Shown here piece after piece: positions 1 through 25,880 of a stretch of DNA of 64,000 nt. Numbering within the stretch: the first letter of the stretch is position 1; every line of letters begins with the position of its first letter. The stretch lies in contig CM059977.1 in assembly GCA_030490835.1 (NCBI GenBank), forward strand, positions 10,630,765 to 10,694,764. The letters are read 5' to 3'. Both the position numbers and the translations under genes were made by a program. The notes beneath the pieces are model-generated. The model ran no database searches. It was not told the DNA's origin and saw nothing but the letters and a program-made list of their open reading frames with translations. The DNA is from Annona cherimola (taxonomy: Eukaryota > Streptophyta > Magnoliopsida > Magnoliales > Annonaceae).

Positions 1-577
1 TCACACATGGGACTTGAACTAATGTTAAAAGATTTGCAAACTACAATCGTAATTTAATCACGTAGGCTTGTTTTTCTTGAGTGTATATTCCAAACCTCAC
101 TTTAATTGATCTGGCTTGGTCAGTGTTTCAACTTGATATTTCTTTCTGAATTTATGTTGTTGATTAGGCTGGATTTGGCATGACGAGGATGCCAATGGAT
201 ATGCAAGTTAGAAAAATTATTGTGATCCAATTGGTTGCCTTTTCTTGTTGAGTGAATCCCCAATTGTGCTAGCTTGAAATAAGCACATAATTGCCAGTTT
301 CATGTGTCATGACACTCAAGAGACTATAGAGTGTGATGTCTGGACTCTGGACTGGCATTATCTTCTATTCTTTAATTATTGTTAAGAATGGGCTACACAA
401 AGTGGTACGAATCTTCTCAGCCAACTTTTATAGACAAACCTATAGGATTTCTGCAAAAGGAAGCATAATCTGATGAAATGGCAGCTGGTGACATCGTGAT
501 CCAGTTGACTTAATTTGCTTGAATGTCCTTTTATTAGTTTTTGTCTGACAATTTTAAAGTTTTGCAAATTGCAACAG
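1..577 (+). other. Upstream intron of the valyl-tRNA synthetase gene
   Basis: There is no synthetase coding sequence before the acceptor GCAACAG at 571-577. The first visible codons (YVDKEFGTG) are internal to the family, so this stretch is best read as the 3' part of an intron. Confidence 0.7.
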
Positions 578-14216
<13,639 letters not shown>

Positions 14217-15204
14217 GAATGGCATTCATGCTATCCAATCTGATGGGGGAAAATATGAGAATGATGGTTCCTTGGTCAAGGCCAGCCATGCATTCTCCTC
14301 AAGCTAAATACTTTACATCAGTGGAGACGGATCAAGTGATTGTGTTGCTGCTCAAGGACTCAACAGCGCATATGCTGCTCCCAAACATCAAAAAGATTCC
14401 TATTTCTATCACAGTCACAAACATAACACTTAAGAGAACAAGAAACAGATTGCAAGACTAAGTGCTTCCAAGGTGCAACTTTTTTTAAAATTTTTTTTTA
14501 TTTTTTATGTTTATACATTGTGATATCTTAATATTACAATGAAGCACATTCACAACTCTCATACCCTAAAGGGAAATTTGCTAAATACAGCCCTATACTA
14601 GGGGAAATTCTATGAAGCCCCATGCAGGGAGTCGAACCAGGTTCGACTGAAAATCAGCCTCCCCTGGTTACCATGGTTGGCAGTGTTGTATATGATAACA
14701 TTTTAACTGATATAAATTATGAATTTTGTTCCGTAATCAGTGCATTAGTCATGGCTTCTTTAGTCATTCATGAGCAAGAGGCAAGAGCGCAATGTTCTCG
14801 TAATTAGAAGATAATGCTGGCCAAGGATTTGCCAGGACATTTCAGCCAATCAATTGAAAGCCATTCTTTTGAAGTGTTGAATCCTTTGCATATTGGTACG
14901 GATTTTCAACTCTATTTTTGTTGAATCATTACCCATCTTGGAATTGTTTGAACTGTTATCCTATTGACATTGTTATCTCCGTAATTCGTAGCTGAGTTGG
15001 AGCCATATATCATGCAATCGGAAAGCTTGCCAGTAGATCATTGATTCTATATATCGTGCGTTGTGAAAGCCCGCCAGTAGGCTATGTACCATGCAATCGT
15101 AAAGCTTGCCAGTGGCTTAGTTGGACACGTGATGCTTTGTGCGAGTTTGGGTTGAAGTAGTGCATATATATCGCGTTATGACTAAAATTAATCATCTTAT
15201 TCTC
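14217..15204 (+). other. 3' flank of the valyl-tRNA synthetase gene
   Basis: This holds the 3' untranslated region, with no clear poly(A) signal that I would stake a position on, then AT-rich intergenic DNA. On the - strand at 14628-14638 there is GGTTCGACTCC, a pol III B-box-like sequence followed by CTGCATG. No gene is seen. Confidence 0.5.
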
Positions 15205-15574
15205 GACGCCTGATCATTTCAGGCCAGACGCACGGCCTGCTCCGTGTGTCCGGCCTGAAAACTTATTTTTTTTTCATGGGTAAGTAAATCTAGGTGTATT
15301 AAATCTATAAATCAAGTTTTACCATTTTTGGATGTTTTTAAGTATTTTTTTTGAATTTTTAAATACAGTGGCATTTTTGTAATTTTCTGAGATCCAAAAT
15401 TTACGAAAATGCCACTGTGTTGAAAAATCCAAAAAAAAATACTTAAAAACATCCAAAAATGGTAAAACTTGGTTTATAGATTTAATACACCTAGATTTAC
15501 TTACCCATGAAAAAAAATAAAAAATAAATAAAAATAGGTTTTCAGGCCGGACGCACCTGAAATGATCAGGCCTC
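15205..15574. mobile_element. Palindromic Mutator-type MITE with perfect 9-bp target duplication
   Basis: A 370-bp element whose two halves are near-perfect reverse complements around a short centre (15395-15415). The left end reads GACGCCTGATCATTTCAGG and the right end is the reverse complement of GAGGCCTGATCATTTCAGG. CTTATTCTC is duplicated exactly at 15196-15204 and 15575-15583; nine bases is the Mutator superfamily length. It is non-coding. RNA from it would fold into a long hairpin. Confidence 0.88.
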
Positions 15575-17889
15575 CTTATTCTCCTATATATTTTTATTAT
15601 TCAAAAAGACTTTTTTTTTTGAAGAAAAAGACCTTGTTAGCTAAAGAATGAAGATAATTAATGTGGCTTTGGTCTGATCGCCAGTCCTCTAAGATTGCAA
15701 AGCCTTTGGCTTGAAAAAAAAAAAATTCAATTTCTATTAAATTTGAGCCTTGAGACATTCTTATAAATTTTTAGGGGAGAAATACTGCTCTTACGTTATT
15801 TTTGAGGAGTCGTCTTACTCCCAAAACGCCAGCATTTAAACTACCCATATTCATGCAGGGAATGGAACCAAGGACATGGGGACGGTTGCGCCCATGCCGC
15901 CTGGCTGGTCATGTTTGTTGTCTCATTGAATTGGTAAAAGAAACGTATGAAGTAGGCCGACGATTTGCGGTCCATAGTTCTGGATTGAGTATTGACAGCC
16001 AAAATTTTCCAATATTAACTGTCTTGCAATATGTTCTAGATTGAGTATTGACCTCAACTTCAACAAGAGAATTTAAGTCCCTTCCTAGCTAGAAAATCTA
16101 GAAGAAATCCAGTTTTCGTTTTCTTTCTTTCGACTAAACGCCCAATGTATCTAGCACAATAATTTTGTTTTCTCAACAATACATTCCTTTTTAAGGGATA
16201 CCTTTACGTATCGGTAAGAGTTGCTGCCTCTGATAAGGAAGTTCATGAGCTACGGGAAATAACGTCTGTAGGACGGAACGGATACTTAAAACACACACTC
16301 AGGCCGCTTTTGGATTCCGTAAATCCAACTATCCAACCACTGTTCCATCAATATATATATATATATATATACACATATATATCCAACGACTGAGGTTTTT
16401 ATTAGATGCATATTGAATTATTTTTTGATGGGTATTTATATATGTTACATCATCTCAACTGGTATTACAATTAAGTACAATTAGACCCAGAGACATTCTT
16501 ACAATTTTTATAATATGCCTATTGAATTATTATTTTTTTATTAATCGTTAAAATTTAATTTAGCTCTTGCATAACGCGTACACAACTTACCTCAATTTTC
16601 TTATTGCAGCATTTGGCATCAACCCCGGGTCCGCTGTAGACATGCATATGTATTCCATCGATAACCCAAAAGAGATTTAAAAACGAATAAGATCCTTTGG
16701 ATGTCTTTGCCTTTGGAACATTATAGGGTATGACTCAATACTGGACTAAGCTTTACCCATTTATTTTTATTTTTGATCTTGTGTATGGACGTGTGAGGCC
16801 ATGCAAGATCCTTCTATATTCGAGATTAGAATTTTTTTAATTTTTACTAAATATTTTTGAATTTCAAAAATGAAAAAAATAAGCACTTTTCATATGCTGG
16901 CTAAGGGCCTGTTTGACCTTGCTTGTACTCCGTAGAAAGTGCTGGAGTCCTTCACTAGTTGGAATGATTTGGACAAACAAATCTATGCAGCTCTCACAAT
17001 TTTACGTCAAAAAGCCCCAAAACATTGAATTAGAAATTGGAGCTTTTCCAATAACGTGCACGGCCGGGACAAACAGAGTAATAAAAAGAAGATTAAATTC
17101 ACCCACCCCTTGTGATTTGTGAGTTCGCTCAAGTACTACGTGTAAATGGCTGCATATATCATGCGGTACGATTTTCATTTCAATTATTTACATAAAATAC
17201 ATAAAAAAAAAAGTGGTGGATATATGAAATATCCACTTGTGATAAAAGCTGAAGCAGGGAATTAAGTTATGGTGTCCTTAGCATTTGGTTTTATGTATGC
17301 TAGTCTATTCCATATTTGACAGTAACATCAACAATTTTCACAAGAAGAACTTAAGGGAAATGTTGCTTCTGCTTGAGAAAAGAATAAAACAAGATTTCAT
17401 CGTCACCACTTGTATGCTTGTGCTAGCCGCATATATATTACATGATAACTCGTAGGTAAATCTGTGTTGAGCCAGAGAGTCTAGCTAGCTAGAAAGCACA
17501 CATCAATAAAGAAGCTATAAATTAATTAATTAGTCATTAAGAGTCTAAAGAAACAAGAAATAGAAAAGTAAATCCCATTAATTACCCAACAATTATGCTT
17601 TTTCATTTTTTATTTTTTCTAATCGTCTTCTCATACAATTGCCTCCTCATTCTAATTTTATTCTTACTTTATTCTGTCTTATCCATTTCATTCCCACTGT
17701 TCTCATGTTGTTACCAATAGTTCCTAATTTGACCACCAATTGCTGACCTATAGGAGAGTGCATGGATGGGGTTTTTTCAAAACAAACCCCGTAAGCATGT
17801 AACTTTTTATTTGTATGCCGCTTCCTAAATTTTAATTTATTTAATTTATTTTTGCAAGACAGTCAAATTTTTTAGCCGAATGATCTTTT
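15575..17889. other. Intergenic DNA without a recognised gene
   Basis: The stretch is AT-rich. It contains an AT microsatellite at 16350-16371, a second - strand B-box-like GGTTCCATTCCCTGCATG (about 15840-15870), and a possible hAT-like MITE around 16905-17075 (GGGCCTGTTTGACC on the left, GGGACAAACAGA on the right). The open frames here are short and lack family motifs. Confidence 0.5.
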
Positions 17890-18045
17890 TAATCCGGCCT
17901 CCAAAAACATATTTTTATTTTTTTAAAAAGAATTTTCATAAACACGTTAATCTAATTATAAATTAAATATAACTAGATTAATATGCTTATGAAAAAGCTT
18001 TTTTAAAAAATTTAAAAATATATTTTTAGACCGGCTGAAAAGAAT
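17890..18045. repeat. Short imperfect palindrome
   Basis: The arms contain ATATTTTTA and AATTTTCATAAACACGTTAATCTA, with the reverse complement following, bounded by CCGGCCTCC and GACCGGCTG. It looks like a shortened relative of the palindromic Mutator-type elements, but I found no target duplication. Confidence 0.5.
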
Positions 18046-18077
18046 AGTACTCAAGTTTTATCTCTGTCGACAAACTC

Positions 18078-18432
18078 GGAGGGTGATCAGGTGCACCCGG
18101 GAGCATTGGGCCTCATATACTTATTTTTTAAAAAAATTTCAAAATTTTTTTACACGAATGTTAATCTAATTGTATTTAACATGTATATCAATTTTTACTA
18201 TTTTTGGATATTTTTATATATTTATTTCGGATTTTTAAAAATCAGTGGCATTCCACTGATTTTTAAAAATCAGAAATAAATATCTAAAAATCTCCAAAAA
18301 TGGTAAAAATTTATATATATATTAAATACACTTAGATTAATAATTTTATGAAAAAAGTTTGAAAAAAAAATTAAAAAAATAAGTATATGCGCCCGGGAGC
18401 ATTGAGCTCCCGGGTGCACTTGATCACCATCC
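18078..18432. mobile_element. Palindromic Mutator-type MITE, GGTGATCA-ended subfamily
   Basis: A 355-bp element with terminal repeats GGAGGGTGATCAGGTGC and (reverse complement of the right end) GGATGGTGATCAAGTGC, followed by ACCCGGGAGC on both sides. Flanks are gACAAACTC (18069-18077) and tACAAACTC (18433-18441), a 9-bp duplication with one change. The centre contains mirrored TTTTTAAAAATCAGTGGCAT. It is non-coding. Confidence 0.82.
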
Positions 18433-19919
18433 TACAAACTCTGTTTGATGCCGCGTGGCATTAATGCTTTAAATTTTTTTTTTTATTTTTTTTTTGAAAA
18501 GATAATGCCTTAATTGAGTTCACGGGAATTAGGATGCATGGAATGGACGAAGGGGGAGTGGAAATGGAAGAAACCAACCACCCACGTGATCGATTAGTAT
18601 GAGAAGGCCCTACGTGCAGCGTTAGAGTCAGCAATAATAAATAAATAAAATAAACCTAAATTTTGCTAATTATTTATTTTTTATTGTATTTTTTTTTTTG
18701 AATGAGGTCATGGATTGCATCTTGGACAGTGACTGATTTGACGTCACTATTGTCTATTGGTACATGTGGATGCAGCACGTGATTTGAGTGGACGGCACGA
18801 GACTCGTGTGAATGTCGGGGGACAAGTGGCGCCACATTCCTCAAAAGGGTGAAGGCCACCTGGACTTGGATATTCGGCGTTTGGCAATTCGGATGAAGGC
18901 AGGCTTCGGACCTCTGCCTGCCAACGAAAGTGATATCAGCTATTTTGAAGTTTTTAATAAATATTATTATAATCTCCATCCAGGGGTTCTTAAAAAACTA
19001 AAGTAATATATATTTTTAGACTGACTTGAAGGATCAAATCCCTACTATAAGAATGTAAACAGGCTTAGCATACAATTATATTTTTCTTTACTTCGACAAA
19101 ATAGAACTTTATCTATCGACTTATTAGGAGATTTTTAAATCTTTTTGTTAAGATTTTTCTAATTTTGTCAGCCACTGCTCACATAGCTTTATCATGTGTA
19201 AAGGAAGTTGGGGTTTTGAATTCTAGTTTGGTAGAAGTTATCTTATATCTGAAGAGTAAGAGCTCTGCTTCTGTGTAACCAGGCTACATAAAAAGCGTAG
19301 CCATGTAACCTTCTCAATTTTTAAAATATTAATGATTGATGTAAAATCTAATCCGTTCATTTTATTTAACATCACTTGTTTAACTAGGAGACCAAATTTC
19401 CTCCAAATCAAAGTATGTGCATGGGTCACATTTGCTAAAAAATATATATTCATATGTAAATTATGAAAAACGGTTAGATTCATTTACGCATGTATTAAAA
19501 TATAAAATATTTTATATAATTATTTATTTATATAGTAATAATATTTTAAATAGTTTAGATGTTGAAAAACTATAAAATTGATATTTTAGCATTAAACTAT
19601 TTTATTATGTTGATTTTCTATATTTCTAGGTAGGACCCATATCAATGAAACTAAACAAACAAAAGGATTTCCAAGATACTCTAAATGACACTACACATAA
19701 TATATAGAATGAATTTTTCATCAACTATTAAGATTTTAAATATGGAAAAGATTACAGAAAAGAAATTTTATAAAAGCGAGACCTTACGAGCAATATTTTT
19801 TATGGATACATTATAGGTTATATAGTTGAATTTATCCATTAAGCAAAAAGTTTAAAAAATATGCACTTAGGTTAGATTAATTTGTAATATAAAAATAAAA
19901 AAGTATTTATAATTCAAGA
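18433..19919. other. Intergenic DNA, nothing recognised
   Basis: AT-rich sequence with homopolymer runs. The small GC-richer patch at 18770-18920 holds short frames on both strands (64 and 101 codons) without recognisable motifs. I call no gene. Confidence 0.5.
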
Positions 19920-20268
19920 ATTATCCTGTTAGTCCGGACTCAGCAAATGTGTCGTTTAGTCCATCTCAAAAAACTCCTTTACAACAACTTTTTTTTTACT
20001 TTGTTTATACACTTGTTTACCTAAGTGTATTTAACATATAAACGAAGTTTTACTATTTTTTGAATATGGGTATATATTTTTTTATATTTTTAAAAATAAG
20101 GATATTTTAAATACATATAGAAACATATTCAAAACTGGTAAATTTTAGTTTATATGTTAAATACACTTAGATAAATAAGTGTAAAAAAAAATAAAAACTT
20201 ATAATAAATGAATTTTGTGAGATAAAATTAAGTAAAATATTTGTTTAGTAAGGAGTAACAGGATAACT
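19920..20268. mobile_element. Inverted-repeat element, TTATCCTGTTA ends
   Basis: Left end ATTATCCTGTTAGTCC mirrors right end GGAGTAACAGGATAACT. Inner arms carry CTAAGTGTATTTAACATATA and its reverse complement, related to the arms of the other palindromic elements here. Target duplications were not found, so the limits are approximate. Confidence 0.6.
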
Positions 20269-20569
20269 CGTTTTTATGTATTTAGCTGCATGGGCTGTCC
20301 CGCGTGGGATCAGGACCTATTACTTCTCATATCGGTTGTCTAATAAATGCGGTTGGCTGCATAGATGACAGGTGGCTTCGGTTGTGCGAACACAGCTCGA
20401 GGGTGACAGCCTCATCCCATGACATCCGATCCGAGGACGGGACAACCGCAGGCCTCGGAGTCGGGGGTTGGTCACATGCAATCAACTTCCCCCGTTGCCA
20501 TTCATTGGATTGTGGTGGATGAGAACCGAATGTCATTTGGTGAAATTATCCTGTTCGACACAAATGATG

Positions 20570-20965
20570 ACGTGTTCCCGTGCACCCGGGTGCACTTAGC
20601 TTCAGTGCACCTGGGTGCATTAAATCCATTTTAATTTTTTTTTTTTTTGAAATTTTTTTATAAAGTGTTAATCTAAGTGTATTTAATATGTATATCAATT
20701 TTTACCATTTTTAGAGTATTTTAGATATTTATTTTTTATTTTTAAAAATCAGTGGCATTTTAGTAATTTAAAATTACCTAAAATGGCACTGATCTTCAAA
20801 AATTAAAAATAAATATCTAAAATACTCCAAAAATAGTAAAAATTGATATACATGTTAAATACACTTAGATTAACACTTTTATAAAAAAAAATTATAAAAA
20901 TAAAAAAATAGCTTAATGCACCCAGGTCCACTGAAGCTAAGTGCACCCGGGTGCAGAGGTTCACG
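20570..20965. mobile_element. Palindromic element, GTGCACCCGGGTGCA-ended
   Basis: Both ends carry GTGCACCCGGGTGCACTTAGC or its complement, then mirrored arms with AATCTAAGTGTATTTAA, ATATCAATTTTTACCATTTT and AATCAGTGGCATTTTAG. It is the same family as 18078-18432 by arm sequence. The outer limits are uncertain because no clean duplication was found. Confidence 0.7.
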
Positions 20966-21637
20966 ATCCTCGGATACACTACGCATATACGAGACCCTAT
21001 CCTACGCAAACGGACGGAAAGACTGCTTCCAAATAAACCCAATATATATTAAAATATAATAATATTTTATACAATTATTTATCTATGTAAAAAATATATT
21101 TTTGACAGTTTAAATGTTGAAAATATAACTTAAATATTGATATTTGCATCAAACTACTTCATTACGTCGATTTTATACTATTTTAAAATGTAGCTCGTAC
21201 GTATGTTTGATTTGGATGAAAATTAGCATAATATTAAAGTAAATAATTTCAAATATAATAAGTGGTTTAGATATTAATTTCATGATTATGTGAGGTCAAT
21301 TTACAAGACAAGAAAAGTAAGTTTTTTTTTTTATTTTGAAGTATTTTAAAAAATAAAAATAAATTTCATATTGGGCCCATCTACATCCACTACCAGTCGT
21401 CTATAGTTAATCCTTTTCATTTACTATGTTGGTGGTGACGTCGTTCAATTTTCCCCTATAAATAAGTCTTAGTGTTTTTTTAAAAAAAAATCCACTATCA
21501 AAATCTATTTAACCAGCGCCCATTTAGAATTGTGTTTACATTAATTTGCCCATTGCACACCTACAAGTCTACAACTGCAAGCACGCACACGGGGATGACT
21601 TAGAACTTCTTTTGAGAAAAGAAAATTTAAAGATTGG
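20966..21637. other. Intergenic DNA, nothing recognised
   Basis: AT-rich, with no coding or repeat signature that I can support. Confidence 0.5.
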
Positions 21638-21912
21638 AGGTGTGTTTGGCAATAACCAAAAAAGTCTAAGTTAAAACTTTTCAATCTAAAATTTTCGCTC
21701 TTTATAATTATTCTATTTTTCAATCATTTTTCACATCTTTCTATGCAAGAATCTTACTTTTCAATTGTTTTTATACAATTAACTTATCTATTTTAATTTT
21801 ATTCTCTTTACTCATCATCATTACTCTGGTCATATCCCATCATTTTTTTAAATTGAAAAAATTTTATATTAAAAAATTTTTATTCAAAAGTTTTATCATC
21901 TCTAACACACCC
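21638..21912 (+). mobile_element. Tourist-like MITE
   Basis: It begins AGGTGTGTTTGGCAATAACC, carries the family body (AAAACTTTTCAATCTAAAAT) and ends CTAACACACCC. The duplication is not exact at this copy. Confidence 0.8.
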
Positions 21913-22013
21913 TTGGTAAACCTTAGTCATTTTTTGAATACCCTCACGTTGTCATTAGCATTTTATTTTTGGTGCTTCTGCATCACTTACTACTTGGCCT
22001 ACTATTGCCTATT

Positions 22014-22460
22014 GGTGTTTTTTTTGCATTTTAAACCTTTAATTTTACTTTTTTGTGTTTTAAACTCTGAAGTTTTGAGTGTTTGCATTTTAAACTCTAA
22101 AAAATTTAATTTCTTTGCATTTTGAACCCTAAGACATAACGATGTTAAAAACTAGCATTAATCCGTGCAAAATAACGTAAATACCCTTCAATATTTAAAA
22201 AAAGAATTTTTTATATTTTAAACTTAACTATTAAGCTTTCTCTCTTCACCTTTAATACAGTTTTAGGTTTTTAGAAAATATATTATAGGGTATTCATGTC
22301 ATTGTGCATGAATTAACAATAATTTTTAATAATATTATAGGTTAGAATTTAAAATACAAATGAACTAAAATTTTTAGAGTTAAAAATACAAACACTCAAA
22401 CTTCAAGGTTTTAAATACAAATATGCAAAATTAAAGAATTTAAAATGAAAAAAAAAACCC
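22014..22460. mobile_element. Inverted-repeat element of unknown class
   Basis: The left arm (GGTGTTTTTTTTGCATTTTA, then TTTTGAGTGTTTGCATTTTA) is mirrored by the right arm, which ends TTTAAAATGAAAAAAAAAAC. The arms are each about 150 bp and about 75-80% alike by eye. No target duplication is clear. Confidence 0.55.
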
Positions 22461-22568
22461 GCGGTTGGCAGCAGGAGAGGGCCAAAAGAAGCAGCTCTCC
22501 TCGAGTGGGCCCCACTTTGAGTATCTCCTGAAACTAGAAGAAGATGCTTCTCACGTGCTCTGCCGTGC

Positions 22569-23822
22569 AATGTTTTAAAAACCGAACCGTGAACTGAACC
22601 GTTTTTATGTCCGGTTCAGGTCCAACCGGTTCAACCGTGGTTCAAACCGTTTTGAACCGTGACGTCAGCATGACATAATTATGACGTAATAATTATATTT
22701 AATTTATTTTAATTATTTTAAAATTAAATTAAATATATAAATTATCTGTAATATAAAAATTACACTTAGCATCAACAATACATTCAAGTATATCATATTA
22801 AAATTATTATGCAAATCAAGAAAAAAAAAGAGTGCACTGACCTGAAATAAGTGCAATTCTTTCATCTTTTTTTGTTCCTGTATGGTTGATCAGAATATCT
22901 GCAATGAAATTTCAAATATTAATAGAAAGATAAAAGATGTTTAGAAAAAAATTAATTTTACTTGACGAAATTAATCAGAATATCTGTATACGGATTTGTT
23001 CCTTTCTAAATTTTTCTTGGCCGTGCGGACTGTGGCCCACAATGGAGTTTGAAAGATCCCACGCACGCACACACAGGCAGCACACTGCCATAGTTATGGA
23101 TTTAAGGTCGGAAACGTGTAAACAGGGGATACTATGGATTTAAGGTCGGAAAACCGAACCTTGCAAGTTGCAACCTTGCTGCCGGAAGCTCGGATTTGAT
23201 GGTCGCCGGACCTTGTTGCCGCCTGCCTGCTCGGATTCTATGGCCGGTTCGTCGGATGCACCGGAAGGCCGGAATCGATCGCCGGATGCTAGGGTCGACG
23301 GAAACAGAGACGGATCTGCTGTGAAAATGGGTCTCCGCGATGGTCGCCGGAACTGAAGAAGATGACCGGGAAGAAAACGCAGAAGCTCCTAGCGACGCGG
23401 GCGGTTGCTGGAACCGAAAGTCCGGAAACCCGAAAGTACGGCAGAGCTTGCTGGGAGGAGCTGTGAGAGCAGTAGGCGGTTGCCGGCGTCGATTCCGGCA
23501 GGCTGAACGGCTTGGATCTGTTGCCGCAGATGGCGACGGTGGGTCCGCACAAACCCTAGCTGCTGGCGAAGTGGCGAAGACGATGACCAGGGGAGCGAGC
23601 GTCTGCCGCGGGGCCCGCAGGAAAAGCGTTTTTATATTTTTTTTTAACTTTTTTTTTTTTTAAATAATGAACGAACCGAGCCGCGGTCAAACCGATTTTT
23701 ACAGTCCAACTGCACGGTTCGAACGGTTCGAACGGTTTTCATCAAATATTGAAAACCGGTGCTGAACCGGACCGTTCCAGTAGCGGTTCCCGGTCCGGTC
23801 CGGTCCGGTTTTTAAAACACTG
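22569..23822. mobile_element. Mutator-type element carrying a GC-rich segment (Pack-MULE-like)
   Basis: A 1254-bp unit is bounded by TGTTTTAAAAACCG on the left and CGGTTTTTAAAACA on the right. A 9-bp duplication CTGCCGTGC lies at 22560-22568 and 23823-23831. Behind the ends are GGTTC/GAACC-rich subterminal arrays (AACCGGTTCAACC, GGTCCGGTCCGGTC). Most of the left half is AT-rich, but 23150-23620 is strikingly GC-rich, with many CGGA/GCCGG triplet-like runs, unlike anything nearby. No transposase is seen, so it is non-autonomous. The GC-rich part looks like a captured exon or promoter fragment; its source is unknown. Confidence 0.75.
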
Positions 23823-24611
23823 CTGCCGTGCCCTCTCCCGTTGCCATTTACACGCGCATCTTTCCGTGAACCGTTGCTCTCCTGCCAGCCACGCGGACCG
23901 TTGCCAATTACACGCGCGTCTTTCCGTGGCAGAGGAGCACGAGGTGACTTTTCCTCCAGACACGGCACTACGTCCATCCCACCAAATACACTTTGAAATT
24001 CCTCCTAACATCCTCGTTTCTGGATATTTCCTAAATTTCACAAAAATTACACCCTTTGATTTCCCCAATAAAAGAATTCTACAGAAACGTATTTTTAATG
24101 GAATTTACTTCAACAAAATTTATAAATTAAACTGTTTATATGAGCTTTCATAAATAGATATGATAATTCATATTTACAGATCAACGGATTACATGTTTCC
24201 TATTTTCCTCTTTCGTGTGGCGGAGCTCTCGTAATCTTCTGCACCTGAAACTACTGAATTGTTTTTCCGCGTCTCGCACGTGAAAGCGGAAATCGGCCAA
24301 GCTACGCAAATTTATACGTGGCCGATTTTTAGTGGTATTGACCGTTAGCTTCCGAACGACGGCGGAATTGCGCTGGAAAGATCCAGACCGTCGATTAGAT
24401 TCCCTGATATCCCCACGTACGCCCGTCGTATCGACTGCAAGGTTTTGGAGTCGATAAATGTTGGATAGAGGAGGTCGTTAAATGCTTTTTTTTTTTTTTT
24501 TTTTGGGATCAAAGGCTTGGTTATCTTATACTGATGATAATATGAAAAAGAGAAAGAAGAAATTTCAATAGAAATGATAACATTCGTGAAAAACATTAAT
24601 GTATATATTTA
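23823..24611. other. Intergenic DNA between two transposons
   Basis: A GC-richer patch at 23830-23960 contains two nearly repeated segments around ACACGCGCRTCTTTCCGTG. A poly-T run lies near 24487. No gene is recognised. Confidence 0.45.
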
Positions 24612-24898
24612 GAGTATATTTGAAAAGTAATAAAACTTTTGATTTAAAATTTTTAGTGTAAAATTTTTTAAATTAGTAAAAAAATAATATGATATAATGA
24701 AGTAATGATGAGGAGTAGAGAAAATAAAGTTAAAATAAATAAATTAGTTGCATAGGTAGGCGTGTAAAAAGATTGAAAAATAGCATAGTTGTATAGAAAT
24801 ATGTAAAAAAATTAAGAAATATAATAATTGTATAAAATCAAAAATATTATATTGAAAATTTTTAGTTGAAAAAATTTTATAATTCCCGGAACGCTCCC
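24612..24898 (-). mobile_element. Tourist-like MITE, reverse orientation, TTA duplication
   Basis: It begins GAGTATATTTGAAAAGTAAT and ends GGAACGCTCCC, with the family body on the - strand. TTA is present at 24609-24611 and again directly after the element. Confidence 0.75.
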
Positions 24899-25624
24899 TT
24901 AACAGATAAAATTAATTTTTAAGCATGTTTAAACTTATAAGAAGTAAGGTCTATTATATACATTTTCTCAAACTAATTGAAGATGATATAAAACCTAGCC
25001 CAATTGAAGTTGAGTTAAAGCTTAGAACTTGTTGCCAAATAATAAAGTGAGTTACTTGGGGAATACAAAAGATATTTTTCTTTCATTTCATGTGATATTG
25101 ATTTAATTTCATATATTTTTAGCAATTTTAAAATATATTACTTATTTTGCGTTGATTTCATTTTAATAGATGATAATGTTGAAAAATCTCATTGATTAAA
25201 ATCATAATCATTCTAGGATCATACATGCTAAAGAATCAAGAAAAATAAACATAAGCGAAAGTACGATCTATTGTTCTTAGATCTTGAGATTCAGTACTTA
25301 GGATTTTTTAAAGAAAGCAGCTTTTTTTTTTCCAATGACGAAATGTTAAAAAGGAACTTTCCTGCATGACCTAAGGACCACAACCATTTATATAGAACAC
25401 TTATTTTCTTATTTTTAATTTAACCTATCATAAAAATAGACATTTAGCAACAAAGTTTCTACGCATATGAGACATTATATTAGAAAATTTAGGCCCATAA
25501 ACCTTATAAAATTACTTTAAAAATTAGGTCATTTTCTATGATTGAATATATATAATTATTATATATATGTGTCTTCAAAATCCAACAGATAACAATTTTA
25601 TTATGTTTTTCCTTTTTAGACTTC

Positions 25625-25880
25625 AAGTGTGTTTAGGAAATGATAAAAAAAAAATTACATTAAAAGTTTTTTATTGAGAGAAAATGATGTAATATGATAA
25701 GATTAATGATGAAGAGTAAAGAGAATAAAGTTAAAATAGATAGATTAGTTGCATGGATAATTATATAGAAATGATTGAAAAATAGACTAGTAGTATAGAA
25801 GATGTGAAAAATGATCGAAGTTAGAATAATCATGGAAAATAAAAAAAAATTGATTTGAAAAGTGTTAAACAAACATGCAC
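25625..25880 (-). mobile_element. Tourist-like MITE, reverse orientation
   Basis: It begins AAGTGTGTTTAGGAAATGAT and ends AAACAAACATGCAC, flanked by TTC on both sides (25622-25624 and 25881-25883). The body reads GATGTAATATGATAAGATTA, the reverse complement of the family consensus. Confidence 0.78.

Noticed and set aside
23749..24153. 134-codon frame spanning the right edge of the Mutator-type element
   Set aside because: It runs across the element boundary and is a chance reading of GGTCC repeats and flanking DNA.
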